Below are positions 1 through 5,565 of a stretch of DNA of 5,565 bases, one piece after another. Made by a program: the position numbers and the translations under genes. Source of the stretch: Bacillota bacterium (GTDB lineage: Bacteria; Bacillota; Clostridia; Oscillospirales; Ruminococcaceae); contig JAEXNS010000106.1 of the NCBI GenBank assembly GCA_023439605.1, positions 1-5,565 of the forward strand, read 5' to 3'. Below the pieces are notes generated by a model. The model saw only the letters and a list, made by a program, of their open reading frames with translations, searched no databases and was not told the DNA's origin. The first letter of the stretch is position 1, and every line of letters begins with the position of its first letter.

Positions 1-1692
1 GTTATAGAGGCACCAAAAGAAACTCAAAAAGAACAAGTAGAAACTGTAAAAGCGAAGAAGTTTAACTATTTTGATTTAGAAAAAATCCCTTCTGATTTTT
101 TTAAAAATGAAAAAACTTTAGATTATATTTTAGTCTACAGTAAGTTATACATTGTAGAAAATGAAAATATATATTTCACCGAAAAAAAGGAATATATACT
201 GAATTTTCTTAATAGTGATATTAAAAAAAGAACATATTTAGCCAAAGAAAGTTATAAATATGCTTTTGAAAATAATGTTGAATTGAAAAATTTGATTTTT
301 GATGTTGAAATAGCTGGATATTTATTAAATCCATCTTCAACAGAATATAGCATAAAAAATCTTTCAGAAGAATATAATTTAAACTATTATGAAGATGATT
401 ATGAAAATCAGGATGTAAAAAATATTTCTGCACTATGTGATAAGTTAAATGATGAAATAGAAAAATTAAATATGGCAGAATTATTTAATAACATTGAAAT
501 GCCATTAATAGAGGTGTTGGCATCTATGGAACTAAAGGGAATAAAAATAGACTATCAAGGTATAGAGGATTTCGGGAAAAAGCTTGTTTTAAATATAGAA
601 GAATTAATTACCCAAATACACAAACTGGCTGGTAGGGAATTCAACATATCGTCTCCAAAACAGCTTGCAGAAGTATTGTTTGTGGATTTTGGCTTAAAAG
701 GTACCAAAAAAACTAAAACAGGATACTCAACAAATGCAGAAGTTCTAGAAGCATTAAGAGATAAACATCCAATTATAGATTTGATTTTACAGTATAGACA
801 AATAACAAAACTTAATTCAACATACGTGGAGGGGCTTTTAAAAACAGTTGCTGAAGATGGAAGAATTCACACTTGTTTTAGACAAACAGAAACAAGAACA
901 GGAAGAATATCTTCAATAGAACCAAATCTTCAAAATATTCCGGTGAGAACTGAATTAGGAAGAAATATGAGGAAATTTTTTGTTTCTGAAAACGGTAAAG
1001 TATTACTAGATGCAGATTACAATCAGATAGAACTTAGAATAATGGCTCATGTTAGTAATGATGAAAATATGAAAAATGCATTTTTAAATGATATGGATAT
1101 ACATACAGTGACCGCTTCACAGGTATTTAATTTGCCATTAAATATGGTTACTTCGTCTATGAGAAGTGCGGCGAAAGCTGTAAATTTTGGGATAATATAT
1201 GGTATAGGCTCTTTTTCTCTATCAAAGGATATAAATGTAACTGTTTCTGAAGCGGATAGGTATATAAAAAACTATCTGCGTAATTTCTCAAAAGTTGAGG
1301 CGTTTATGAAAAATACCATTGATACAGCAATTGAAAATGGATATGTTACAACCTTTTTAGGGAGAAGAAGATATATACCGGAGTTAAAATCTTCAAATAA
1401 AATTGTGCAAGCTGCTGGAAAAAGAATTGCAATGAATACTCCAGTACAAGGTGCGGCGGCAGATGTAATAAAAATCGCTATGATAAAAGTCTATAAGAGA
1501 TTAAAAGAGGAAAATTTAAATGCAAATCTTATTTTGCAAATTCATGATGAACTGATAATTGAGTCGGAAATAAAAGATGCTGAAAAAGCTGCAATTATAT
1601 TAAAGGAAGAAATGCAAAATGCATGTTTGCTGAGCATACCATTGACTGTAGATGTAAACAAGGGAGATAGTTGGTATAATGCAAAAGGTTAA
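1..1692 (+). CDS. polA: DNA polymerase I, C-terminal 563 residues (5' end outside window)
   Basis: Family A DNA polymerase that fills gaps and replaces RNA primers during replication and repair. The frame is open from base 1, so the gene starts left of the window; the TTG at 283 is an internal Leu codon, not a start. The 5'-nuclease domain is out of view. Bases 1 to about 430 encode a 3'-5' exonuclease-like fold with no recognisable DxE metal motif, so proofreading is probably absent, as in many Firmicute PolA proteins. The polymerase domain follows: TRTGRISS and NLQNIPVR (about 892-945), motif A DADYNQIELR (1009-1038, catalytic Asp at 1015-1017), O-helix/motif B RSAAKAVNFGIIYG (1162-1203, with Arg, Lys, Phe and Tyr conserved), FLGRRRYIPEL (about 1354-1386), TPVQGAAADV (about 1438) and motif C QIHDELIIE (1537-1563, catalytic Asp at 1546-1548). 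The polymerase site looks intact. The stop overlaps the start of rimI. Identification is very secure. Confidence 0.97.
   Translation, partial: VIEAPKETQKEQVETVKAKKFNYFDLEKIPSDFFKNEKTLDYILVYSKLYIVENENIYFTEKKEYILNFLNSDIKKRTYLAKESYKYAFENNVELKNLIFDVEIAGYLLNPSSTEYSIKNLSEEYNLNYYEDDYENQDVKNISALCDKLNDEIEKLNMAELFNNIEMPLIEVLASMELKGIKIDYQGIEDFGKKLVLNIEELITQIHKLAGREFNISSPKQLAEVLFVDFGLKGTKKTKTGYSTNAEVLEALRDKHPIIDLILQYRQITKLNSTYVEGLLKTVAEDGRIHTCFRQTETRTGRISSIEPNLQNIPVRTELGRNMRKFFVSENGKVLLDADYNQIELRIMAHVSNDENMKNAFLNDMDIHTVTASQVFNLPLNMVTSSMRSAAKAVNFGIIYGIGSFSLSKDINVTVSEADRYIKNYLRNFSKVEAFMKNTIDTAIENGYVTTFLGRRRYIPELKSSNKIVQAAGKRIAMNTPVQGAAADVIKIAMIKVYKRLKEENLNANLILQIHDELIIESEIKDAEKAAIILKEEMQNACLLSIPLTVDVNKGDSWYNAKG
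1661..1666 (+). promoter_or_regulatory. Probable ribosome binding site of rimI, inside polA
   Basis: AGGGAG lies 12 bases before the ATG at 1679, within the last codons of polA. The spacing is slightly long, so part of rimI translation may come from ribosomes terminating on polA 11 bases downstream of that ATG (translational coupling). The next Met (1709) has no better Shine-Dalgarno sequence and would cut the first beta strand, so 1679 is preferred. Confidence 0.5.
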
Positions 1693-2119
1693 TATAGAGT
1701 TATGTAAGATGGAAGATGTAATTCATTTAGTGGAAATGGAGAAGAAATATTTCTCTGAACCTTGGTCTGAAAAATCATTTATATCAGAAATCCAAAATAA
1801 AACTTCTATGATTTTAGTGGCTTTTTTAAATGAAATTATTGTTGGTTATATCGCTTTATCTTATGTTATAGATGAGGTTAATATAAACAAAATTGTTGTA
1901 GAAGAAAATATGAGAAATATGGGGATAGCAACATTTTTATTAAATGAAATTGAGTTTAAATTATATAATAAAATAAAATATATTCATCTTGAAGTAAGAG
2001 AAAGCAACGAGCCAGCAAAGGGGTTATATTTCAAAAATGGTTATGATATAGTTGGTTTAAGAAAAAACTTTTATAGTTTGCCTACAGAAAATGCTGTTTT
2101 AATGACAAAAATACTATAA
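1679..2119 (+). CDS. rimI: Ribosomal protein S18 alanine N-acetyltransferase (GNAT family)
   Basis: 146-residue single-domain GNAT acetyltransferase, the usual RimI length. RimI transfers acetyl from acetyl-CoA to the N-terminal alanine of ribosomal protein S18 in the cytoplasm. The N-terminal FSEPWSEKSF (residues 25-34) is the RimI-type substrate-loop signature. VEENMRNMGIA (74-84) is the acetyl-CoA pyrophosphate loop (R-x-x-G-x-A form). LEVRESN (104-110) and LYFKNGY (116-122) follow, with RKNFY near the C-terminus (128-132). Glu105 and Tyr117 have the same 12-residue spacing as the catalytic Glu103/Tyr115 pair known from Salmonella RimI, so the enzyme is probably active. The start overlaps the polA end by 14 bases, implying one transcript; a strong hairpin follows the stop. 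The exact substrate cannot be proved from sequence, since RimI-like proteins may acetylate other N-termini. Confidence 0.9.
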   Translation: MQKVNIELCKMEDVIHLVEMEKKYFSEPWSEKSFISEIQNKTSMILVAFLNEIIVGYIALSYVIDEVNINKIVVEENMRNMGIATFLLNEIEFKLYNKIKYIHLEVRESNEPAKGLYFKNGYDIVGLRKNFYSLPTENAVLMTKIL

Positions 2120-2121
2120 TA

Positions 2122-2165
2122 AAATAAACTCAAGTTTTTAATGATAAAAAAACTTGAGTTTATTT
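2122..2165. terminator. Long perfect hairpin, probable bidirectional terminator
   Basis: An uninterrupted 18-bp stem (2122-2139 with 2148-2165) with an 8-base loop, starting 3 bases after the rimI stop. Its core is AAACTCAAG/CTTGAGTTT. T-rich sequence follows on either side in the direction of transcription: the A-rich left flank gives T's on the minus strand. It can therefore end polA-rimI transcripts and catch read-through from the convergent AIM24 gene. Confidence 0.85.
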
Positions 2166-2214
2166 GTTTGCTGTAATTTAACAACTATTCATGTGGATAA
2201 ATAGAAGTTTATTT

Positions 2215-2360
2215 GTTACTATTCAGCCATATGTTTAAGGCAGAGATGTTTTACCGAAGGTCCAGGACGACCAGAAAGCCCGGTCGACTCCGCAGAGTCG
2301 AAAACACCCTACAAAATCGTAAACTTTACCTTTTCGGCTGATTAGCGGCTAAATAGTAGA
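2215..2360 (+). mobile_element. MITE-like repeat, copy A (diverged right end)
   Basis: Non-coding element of about 146 bp, more GC-rich than the surrounding genes. Its left end GTTACTATTCAGCC (2215-2228), the following stretch up to 2264, a hairpin TCGACTC-CGCA-GAGTCGA (2284-2301) and the string GTAAACTTTA (2319-2328) all recur, in the same order, on the opposite strand at 3163-3291. Over 2212-2264 the two copies differ by one substitution and a 2-base indel. The right end is decayed: GGCTGATTAG (2336-2345) aligns with the terminal repeat of copy B, but a second imperfect version, GGCTAAATAGTAG (2347-2359), follows. The element ends about 8 bases after the AIM24 stop codon. There is no ORF, so any movement would need a transposase supplied elsewhere. 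Strand is given as the direction in which the conserved 50-base end comes first. Confidence 0.7.
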
Positions 2361-2367
2361 ATGTATA

Positions 2368-3048
2368 TTATTTATTTGTAACAATATAAGGTGCAATAGT
2401 ACTGCACATTTGAGGAAGAGGCATGGTTTGAAGCCATATTTTACCTGGTCCTGTTACTTTGGTGTTAAACAAACCTTCTCCACCAAAAACCATATTTTTA
2501 AGTCCTTTAACTTTTTCAATAGATATACCTACTGTTGTTTCCATTGCAGCAAGATAACCTGTATCTATAAGCATAACTTCGTCTTTTTTCAAAGTATATT
2601 CTACAACACTTCCGTCAATTTCCAAGAAGACATAGCCGTTTCCAGAAAACTTTTGCATTATAAAACCTTCTCCACCAAAAAATCCAGCACCTATTTTTTC
2701 TTGGAAAAATATTTCGAAAGTAACATTTGATTCAGAAGCTAAAAAAGCCTTTTTCTGAGCTACAATAGAATTTCCAGCTGAAACTTGCATAGGTAGGATA
2801 GTTCCTAAAAAGCTAGATGCAAATGCTATATGACCATCTCCGCCTTTTGCTGTGTAAATGTTTTGGAAAATAGATTCACCAGAAATTGCTCGGGAAAACA
2901 TTTTTCCTATACCCCCACCTGCGTTGGTTGACATCTCCATATTCGGTGACATCCAACACATAGCGCCTTTTTGACATACCATAGATTCACCTGAACTAAC
3001 ATCACAAGTTAATACTGGGAATGGGTTTCCTTTAATTTCAAATTGCAT
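2368..3048 (-). CDS. AIM24 / TIGR00266 family protein
   Basis: A 226-residue protein of the AIM24 (TIGR00266) family, named after a yeast mitochondrial protein. The bacterial members are beta-rich, probably double-stranded beta-helix proteins of unknown biochemical role. Family hallmarks visible are the Gly-rich stretch GGGIGKMFSRAISGES (residues 45-60), NIYTAKGGDGHIAFAS, and two related segments, FFGGEGFIMQKFSGNG in the middle and VFGGEGLFNTKVTGPG near the end, which show internal pseudo-symmetry. There is no signal peptide or membrane segment, so it is expected in the cytoplasm. The start is placed at 3048: the GGAGGT at 3055-3060 directly abuts the ATG at 3054 (spacing 0), but lies a good 6 bases from the second ATG. 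The gene stands alone on its strand, with its own candidate promoter, and is flanked by inverted copies of the repeat element. The family is clear; the function is not. Confidence 0.88.
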   Translation of the reverse strand: MQFEIKGNPFPVLTCDVSSGESMVCQKGAMCWMSPNMEMSTNAGGGIGKMFSRAISGESIFQNIYTAKGGDGHIAFASSFLGTILPMQVSAGNSIVAQKKAFLASESNVTFEIFFQEKIGAGFFGGEGFIMQKFSGNGYVFLEIDGSVVEYTLKKDEVMLIDTGYLAAMETTVGISIEKVKGLKNMVFGGEGLFNTKVTGPGKIWLQTMPLPQMCSTIAPYIVTNK

Positions 3049-3054
3049 AACCAT

Positions 3055-3060
3055 ACCTCC
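3055..3060 (-). promoter_or_regulatory. Ribosome binding site that decides the AIM24 start
   Basis: A perfect GGAGGT on the minus strand. It touches the ATG at 3052-3054 with no spacer, which would be non-functional geometry, and stands 6 bases from the ATG at 3046-3048. The second ATG is therefore the likely start, and the protein begins MQFEIKG. Confidence 0.75.
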
Positions 3061-3093
3061 GTTAATTTTATATTATTAACCCTTTTAAAAGGG
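3061..3093 (-). repeat. Two abutting palindromes in the AIM24 leader
   Basis: CCCTTTTAAAAGGG (3080-3093) is a perfect 14-bp palindrome. Next to it, GTTAAT (3061-3066) and ATTAAC (3075-3080) form a 6-bp inverted repeat with an 8-base loop, touching the ribosome binding site. They could be an operator for a dimeric repressor or RNA hairpins that modulate translation. Both are AT-rich, so chance cannot be excluded for the weaker one. Confidence 0.45.
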
Positions 3094-3121
3094 AAAATTC
3101 AAGAAAAAACATTATGTTTAT

Positions 3122-3149
3122 ATTATCGGCAGTTTTAATATTTTGTTAA
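3122..3149 (-). promoter_or_regulatory. Candidate sigma-A promoter of the AIM24 gene
   Basis: On the minus strand, TTAACA (3149-3144) and GATAAT (3127-3122) each differ by one base from the -35 and -10 consensus and are separated by 16 bases. Transcription would begin near 3115, giving a leader of about 65 bases that contains the palindromes. A weaker alternative is TTGAAT (3102-3097) with TAATAA (3078-3073), 18 bases apart; in that case the 14-bp palindrome would lie in the spacer, as an operator would. AT-rich sequence yields such matches readily. Confidence 0.4.
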
Positions 3150-3162
3150 TTTCAAAAATTAC

Positions 3163-3291
3163 GTTACTATTCAGCTAAAGTTAAAGTTTACTGTTTTGCA
3201 AGGGGTTCGACTCTGCTAAGTCGATGGAACTTTCCACTCACCTTGGACCTTCGGTAAAACATCTCTGCCTTATACATGGCTGAATAGTAAC
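3163..3291 (-). mobile_element. MITE-like repeat, copy B (intact ends)
   Basis: A 129-bp non-coding element with perfect 13-bp terminal inverted repeats, GTTACTATTCAGC (3163-3175) and GCTGAATAGTAAC (3279-3291). Read on the minus strand it matches copy A at 2215-2360: the first 50 bases are nearly identical, the central stem-loop TCGACT/AGTCGA (3207-3224) is retained with two changes in 19 bases, and GTAAACTTTA is shared. The middle stretches differ. It begins 4 bases after the stop codon of the GGDEF/EAL gene, so it forms the 3' end of that transcript and may help terminate it. The flanks AAATTAC (3156-3162) and AAATTTAC (3292-3299) resemble an imperfect target-site duplication. It has no coding capacity. 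Confidence 0.75.
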
Positions 3292-3295
3292 AAAT

Positions 3296-5565
3296 TTACA
3301 GTAGTTTTTCAAAATCATCCAAACTTACAGGACCATAGTAGAAATAACCTTGTGCCATCGAACAGTCAGATGTAATTAAAAATTCAGATTGTTCCTCAGT
3401 TTCTACACCAACTGCAACGGATTTTAAATTTAGTTTTTTTGTATAATCAATTATTTCAGTAACGATAGGAGAAGTGTCTTCAATATTATTATTTGAAAAA
3501 AACTGTCTGTCAAGCTTTATAGTATCAATAGGGAGAAGCTTTATTAGTTTGAGTGATGATAGACCAGTTCCAAAGTTGTCAAGAGAAATATTAAATCCTT
3601 TTTGTTTAAGGGAGTTAATGATTATTAGTAGTTTATCTAGATTTGGAATTACAATATTCTCTGTTATTTCTATTTCTATCATTTTTTTAGGGATTTTATA
3701 AAAATTAATTATACTTTCGAATTCCTCTTCAAAATTATTTTGCAAAAGGGTTATTTTGGATATATTTAAAGATATATTTTTTATAATTAAGCCTTTATCT
3801 AGCCAGTTTCGTAATCGACTAAAAAGACGCTTATACACATAAAAATCTATTTCTGCCATGTATCCGTTTTTTTCAAATAAGGAAATGAAATCATATGGAT
3901 AAAAGATGTTATTGTTATCATCAATCCATCTTACAAATGTTTCAGCATTTACAATTTTTTTTGTTTTTAAATCATAAATAGGTTGCAAATAAACTTTAAA
4001 TTCATTGTTTAAAAGTGCTTCAGCCATATTTGCTTCAAGTATTTCATTTTTGCACTGTTTTTCATACAAATAATCATTAAAAGTAGCAGTTTGAACTTCA
4101 TATAAATCCTTACTTTCAGCCATTGATTTCATGGCAGTATGGGCATTATCTATACAGTAATTTATAGAATAATCTTCAGGGGTAATATGATAAATGCCAT
4201 TGACAAAGCATAAATCTAATCTATTGTACTTGTTTTTTAATAATGCATGTGTGGATTTAAGTGACACTTGTATTCTTGTCAGCAACTTATTTAAATCAGA
4301 ATATTTATAAAATACTATAAATTCAGAACCTTTTACTCTGCATATAAATTCTTCTTTATTTAAACTAGCTTTTAATTCACCAGCAAACAATTTTAAAATT
4401 TCATCTGCTGCTTTAAAACCAATTTCAGAAAGAGCGTCTTTATAGTTTATTATATTTATATATAGCACACTAAAATTATCGGTTTTTTTATTTTGTAATG
4501 CTTTATTGCAGTCAATCGTGAATTTTTCAAGTGTTGATATATGCGTTAACTCATCTACATCAGTACTATCTATTGTACTCAATGTAGCATCTTCCCATAC
4601 TAAACAACATAATTTTTTTTCATTTTCATTTTTGAAATAATTACTGGATACTTTATAATAGTTTGAATTGTTTTCTAAATGATGATTTTTTACATTTAGT
4701 GAAAATTTCAAAGGACAATCTTTACATGGTGATTTTTGATTGGCTATTATTTTATAACAAAAATTTTGAGAAGAAATATTTTCATTTATAGCATTGTTTT
4801 TTGTATTATAAATTAACCTATAATTTTCAGGGTCTACAACATAAGAAATAGAATCAATAGAAGATAGTATTTTTTGAGCATAATTAGAAATCAGATTTTT
4901 TGATATACTGGTGTTTGATTTGTTTATATATAGTTCAATTATTTTACTTACTAGGGATAAGATGCTTACAATTTCGTCAGACCAATTCCGACTATCATTA
5001 CAATCTTCAAAAGATATAAATCCATTAAATTTGCCATTTGTATAAAACCCTTTTTGTATAAATGATTTAACAGATAGTTGAGTCCATAATTCTCGTTCTT
5101 CAAAATATTCAAAATCTGAAATATCATTTATAACAAAATAATCAGATGAGTAAAATCTATTTTCAAGTTTACTAATATTTTGTGTTATTATTTTTTCCAC
5201 GCCATATTTGTTTTCTGTATTGTCCCAAATTATAAAGGAGTTTGTACTTGCTGATAGTATATAAATGCGATTTAAATTATAGAATGAACCAATTTCGGAA
5301 ATAATGGATAAAAGAGGGCTCTCGTTTGGGGAGGAAGATATTAAAGAGTTAAATAGGAAATTAATTAGATTTTTTTCTAAATGAGTTATGTCACTTAAAG
5401 GTGTTTTAGTACTCAAATAAGGAGAAATGCTATTTTTATAGATATAATAAGAATTATAGCCTATATTTTTAGCTTCTTGAAGTGCTGTTTTTGCATTTAA
5501 ATAGAGTAACTTAAATGTATTTCCGTTATGGGGGAAAACAGAAACTCCAACATGGGTGTTTAGGG
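3296..5565 (-). CDS. Multidomain GGDEF-GAF-PAS-GGDEF-EAL signalling protein, probably catalytically degenerate (N-terminus outside window)
   Basis: At least 755 residues of a c-di-GMP-type regulator; the frame is open to the right edge, so the TTG at 5416 is not the start. Domains in order: the end of a GGDEF domain (about 5565-5441, HVGVSVFPHNGNTFKLLYLN then AKTALQEAKNIGYNSYYIY, the usual cyclase C-terminal pattern); a GAF-like sensor (about 5386-4900, ending GFISFEDCNDSRNWSDE); a PAS-like module with FCYK, PCKDCPL and a CC pair (about 4890-4570); a second GGDEF (about 4560-4080); and EAL (about 4050-3300). The second GGDEF reads KGSEF (4319-4333), and its metal region reads INIINYKD, lacking the usual Asp residues, so cyclase activity is unlikely. 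EAL reads ETF (3935-3943). The Asn of LNIS, the Glu of ITE, the Lys of IKLD and the Gln of QGY are kept, but DDFG is DNFG (3575-3580) and EGVE is VGVE (Val at 3410-3412). No membrane segment is visible in this part. Likely role: cytoplasmic ligand-responsive effector. Confidence 0.9.
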   Translation of the reverse strand, partial: LNTHVGVSVFPHNGNTFKLLYLNAKTALQEAKNIGYNSYYIYKNSISPYLSTKTPLSDITHLEKNLINFLFNSLISSSPNESPLLSIISEIGSFYNLNRIYILSASTNSFIIWDNTENKYGVEKIITQNISKLENRFYSSDYFVINDISDFEYFEERELWTQLSVKSFIQKGFYTNGKFNGFISFEDCNDSRNWSDEIVSILSLVSKIIELYINKSNTSISKNLISNYAQKILSSIDSISYVVDPENYRLIYNTKNNAINENISSQNFCYKIIANQKSPCKDCPLKFSLNVKNHHLENNSNYYKVSSNYFKNENEKKLCCLVWEDATLSTIDSTDVDELTHISTLEKFTIDCNKALQNKKTDNFSVLYINIINYKDALSEIGFKAADEILKLFAGELKASLNKEEFICRVKGSEFIVFYKYSDLNKLLTRIQVSLKSTHALLKNKYNRLDLCFVNGIYHITPEDYSINYCIDNAHTAMKSMAESKDLYEVQTATFNDYLYEKQCKNEILEANMAEALLNNEFKVYLQPIYDLKTKKIVNAETFVRWIDDNNNIFYPYDFISLFEKNGYMAEIDFYVYKRLFSRLRNWLDKGLIIKNISLNISKITLLQNNFEEEFESIINFYKIPKKMIEIEITENIVIPNLDKLLIIINSLKQKGFNISLDNFGTGLSSLKLIKLLPIDTIKLDRQFFSNNNIEDTSPIVTEIIDYTKKLNLKSVAVGVETEEQSEFLITSDCSMAQGYFYYGPVSLDDFEKLL

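Noticed and set aside
283..285. TTG at 283 as the start of a short polymerase gene.
   Set aside because: The frame is open to base 1 with polymerase I-like sequence before it, and there is no ribosome binding site in front of the TTG.
221..433. Minus-strand open frame opposite polA.
   Set aside because: It is low-complexity, dominated by Phe, Leu and His, and antisense to the polymerase I frame.
2215..2360. Structured intergenic sequence considered as a riboswitch or cis-regulatory RNA.
   Set aside because: It lies downstream of both adjacent genes (rimI and AIM24), and its second copy has the opposite orientation. Terminal inverted repeats in copy B explain it better as a mobile element.
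2208..2382. TTTATTTGTTAC (2208-2219) and TTTATTTGTAAC (2371-2382) as a target-site duplication around copy A.
   Set aside because: The right copy is 10 bases from the element end and the sequence is simple AT-rich, so a chance match is likely.
2410..2730. Plus-strand open frame opposite the AIM24 gene.
   Set aside because: It is rich in Phe, Tyr and Cys, has no recognisable family and lies wholly inside a convincing gene on the other strand.
3204..3226. GGTTCGACTC resembles the T-arm of a tRNA.
   Set aside because: The flanking bases do not form an acceptor stem, D-arm or anticodon arm, and the string is part of the hairpin that recurs in copy A.
3474..3701. Plus-strand open frame opposite the EAL domain.
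   Set aside because: It is a hydrophobic-looking antisense shadow of a conserved domain, with no ribosome binding site.
1..5565. CRISPR array, phage genes, toxin-antitoxin pair or defence system.
   Set aside because: There are no regularly spaced direct repeats and no gene of such families; the two repeats found are inverted and far apart.

Overview
The window is AT-rich bacterial DNA with tightly packed genes, strong GGAGG-type ribosome binding sites, alternating A/T-ending codons and a family content (a PolA without proofreading residues, RimI, a TIGR00266/AIM24 protein, and a large GGDEF/EAL protein with a Cys-containing PAS-like module) that points to a low-GC anaerobic Firmicute of the Clostridia, possibly Lachnospiraceae-like. 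That placement is an inference from gene types and base composition; no marker gene is present to prove it.

Layout. Positions 1-1692 (+) hold the C-terminal 563 residues of DNA polymerase I, whose start lies left of the window. Positions 1679-2119 (+) hold rimI, overlapping the end of polA by 14 bases, so the two are almost certainly co-transcribed. A long perfect hairpin at 2122-2165 closes this operon. The remaining genes are on the minus strand: an AIM24-family protein (2368-3048) and a very large multidomain c-di-GMP-type signalling protein (3296 to beyond the right edge). rimI and the AIM24 gene are therefore convergent and share the terminator region.

The unexpected content is in the two gaps. 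Each holds a copy of a non-coding element of about 130-145 bp (2215-2360 and 3163-3291), in opposite orientations. They share about 50 nearly identical bases at one end, a small conserved hairpin in the middle, and ends of the type GTTACTATTCAGC / GCTGAATAGTAAC. Copy B has perfect 13-bp terminal inverted repeats, so the pair looks like a MITE-type (non-autonomous transposon) family. The two copies bracket the AIM24 gene.

The signalling protein has the order GGDEF(tail)-GAF-PAS-like(Cys)-GGDEF-EAL in the part visible. The second GGDEF has lost its signature and metal residues. The EAL domain has lost two catalytic positions (second Asp of the DDFG motif, and the Glu of the EGVE motif). It is probably a sensor or effector rather than an enzyme. 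No functional link between the four genes is evident: polA-rimI is housekeeping, while the AIM24 and GGDEF/EAL genes are separate transcription units.
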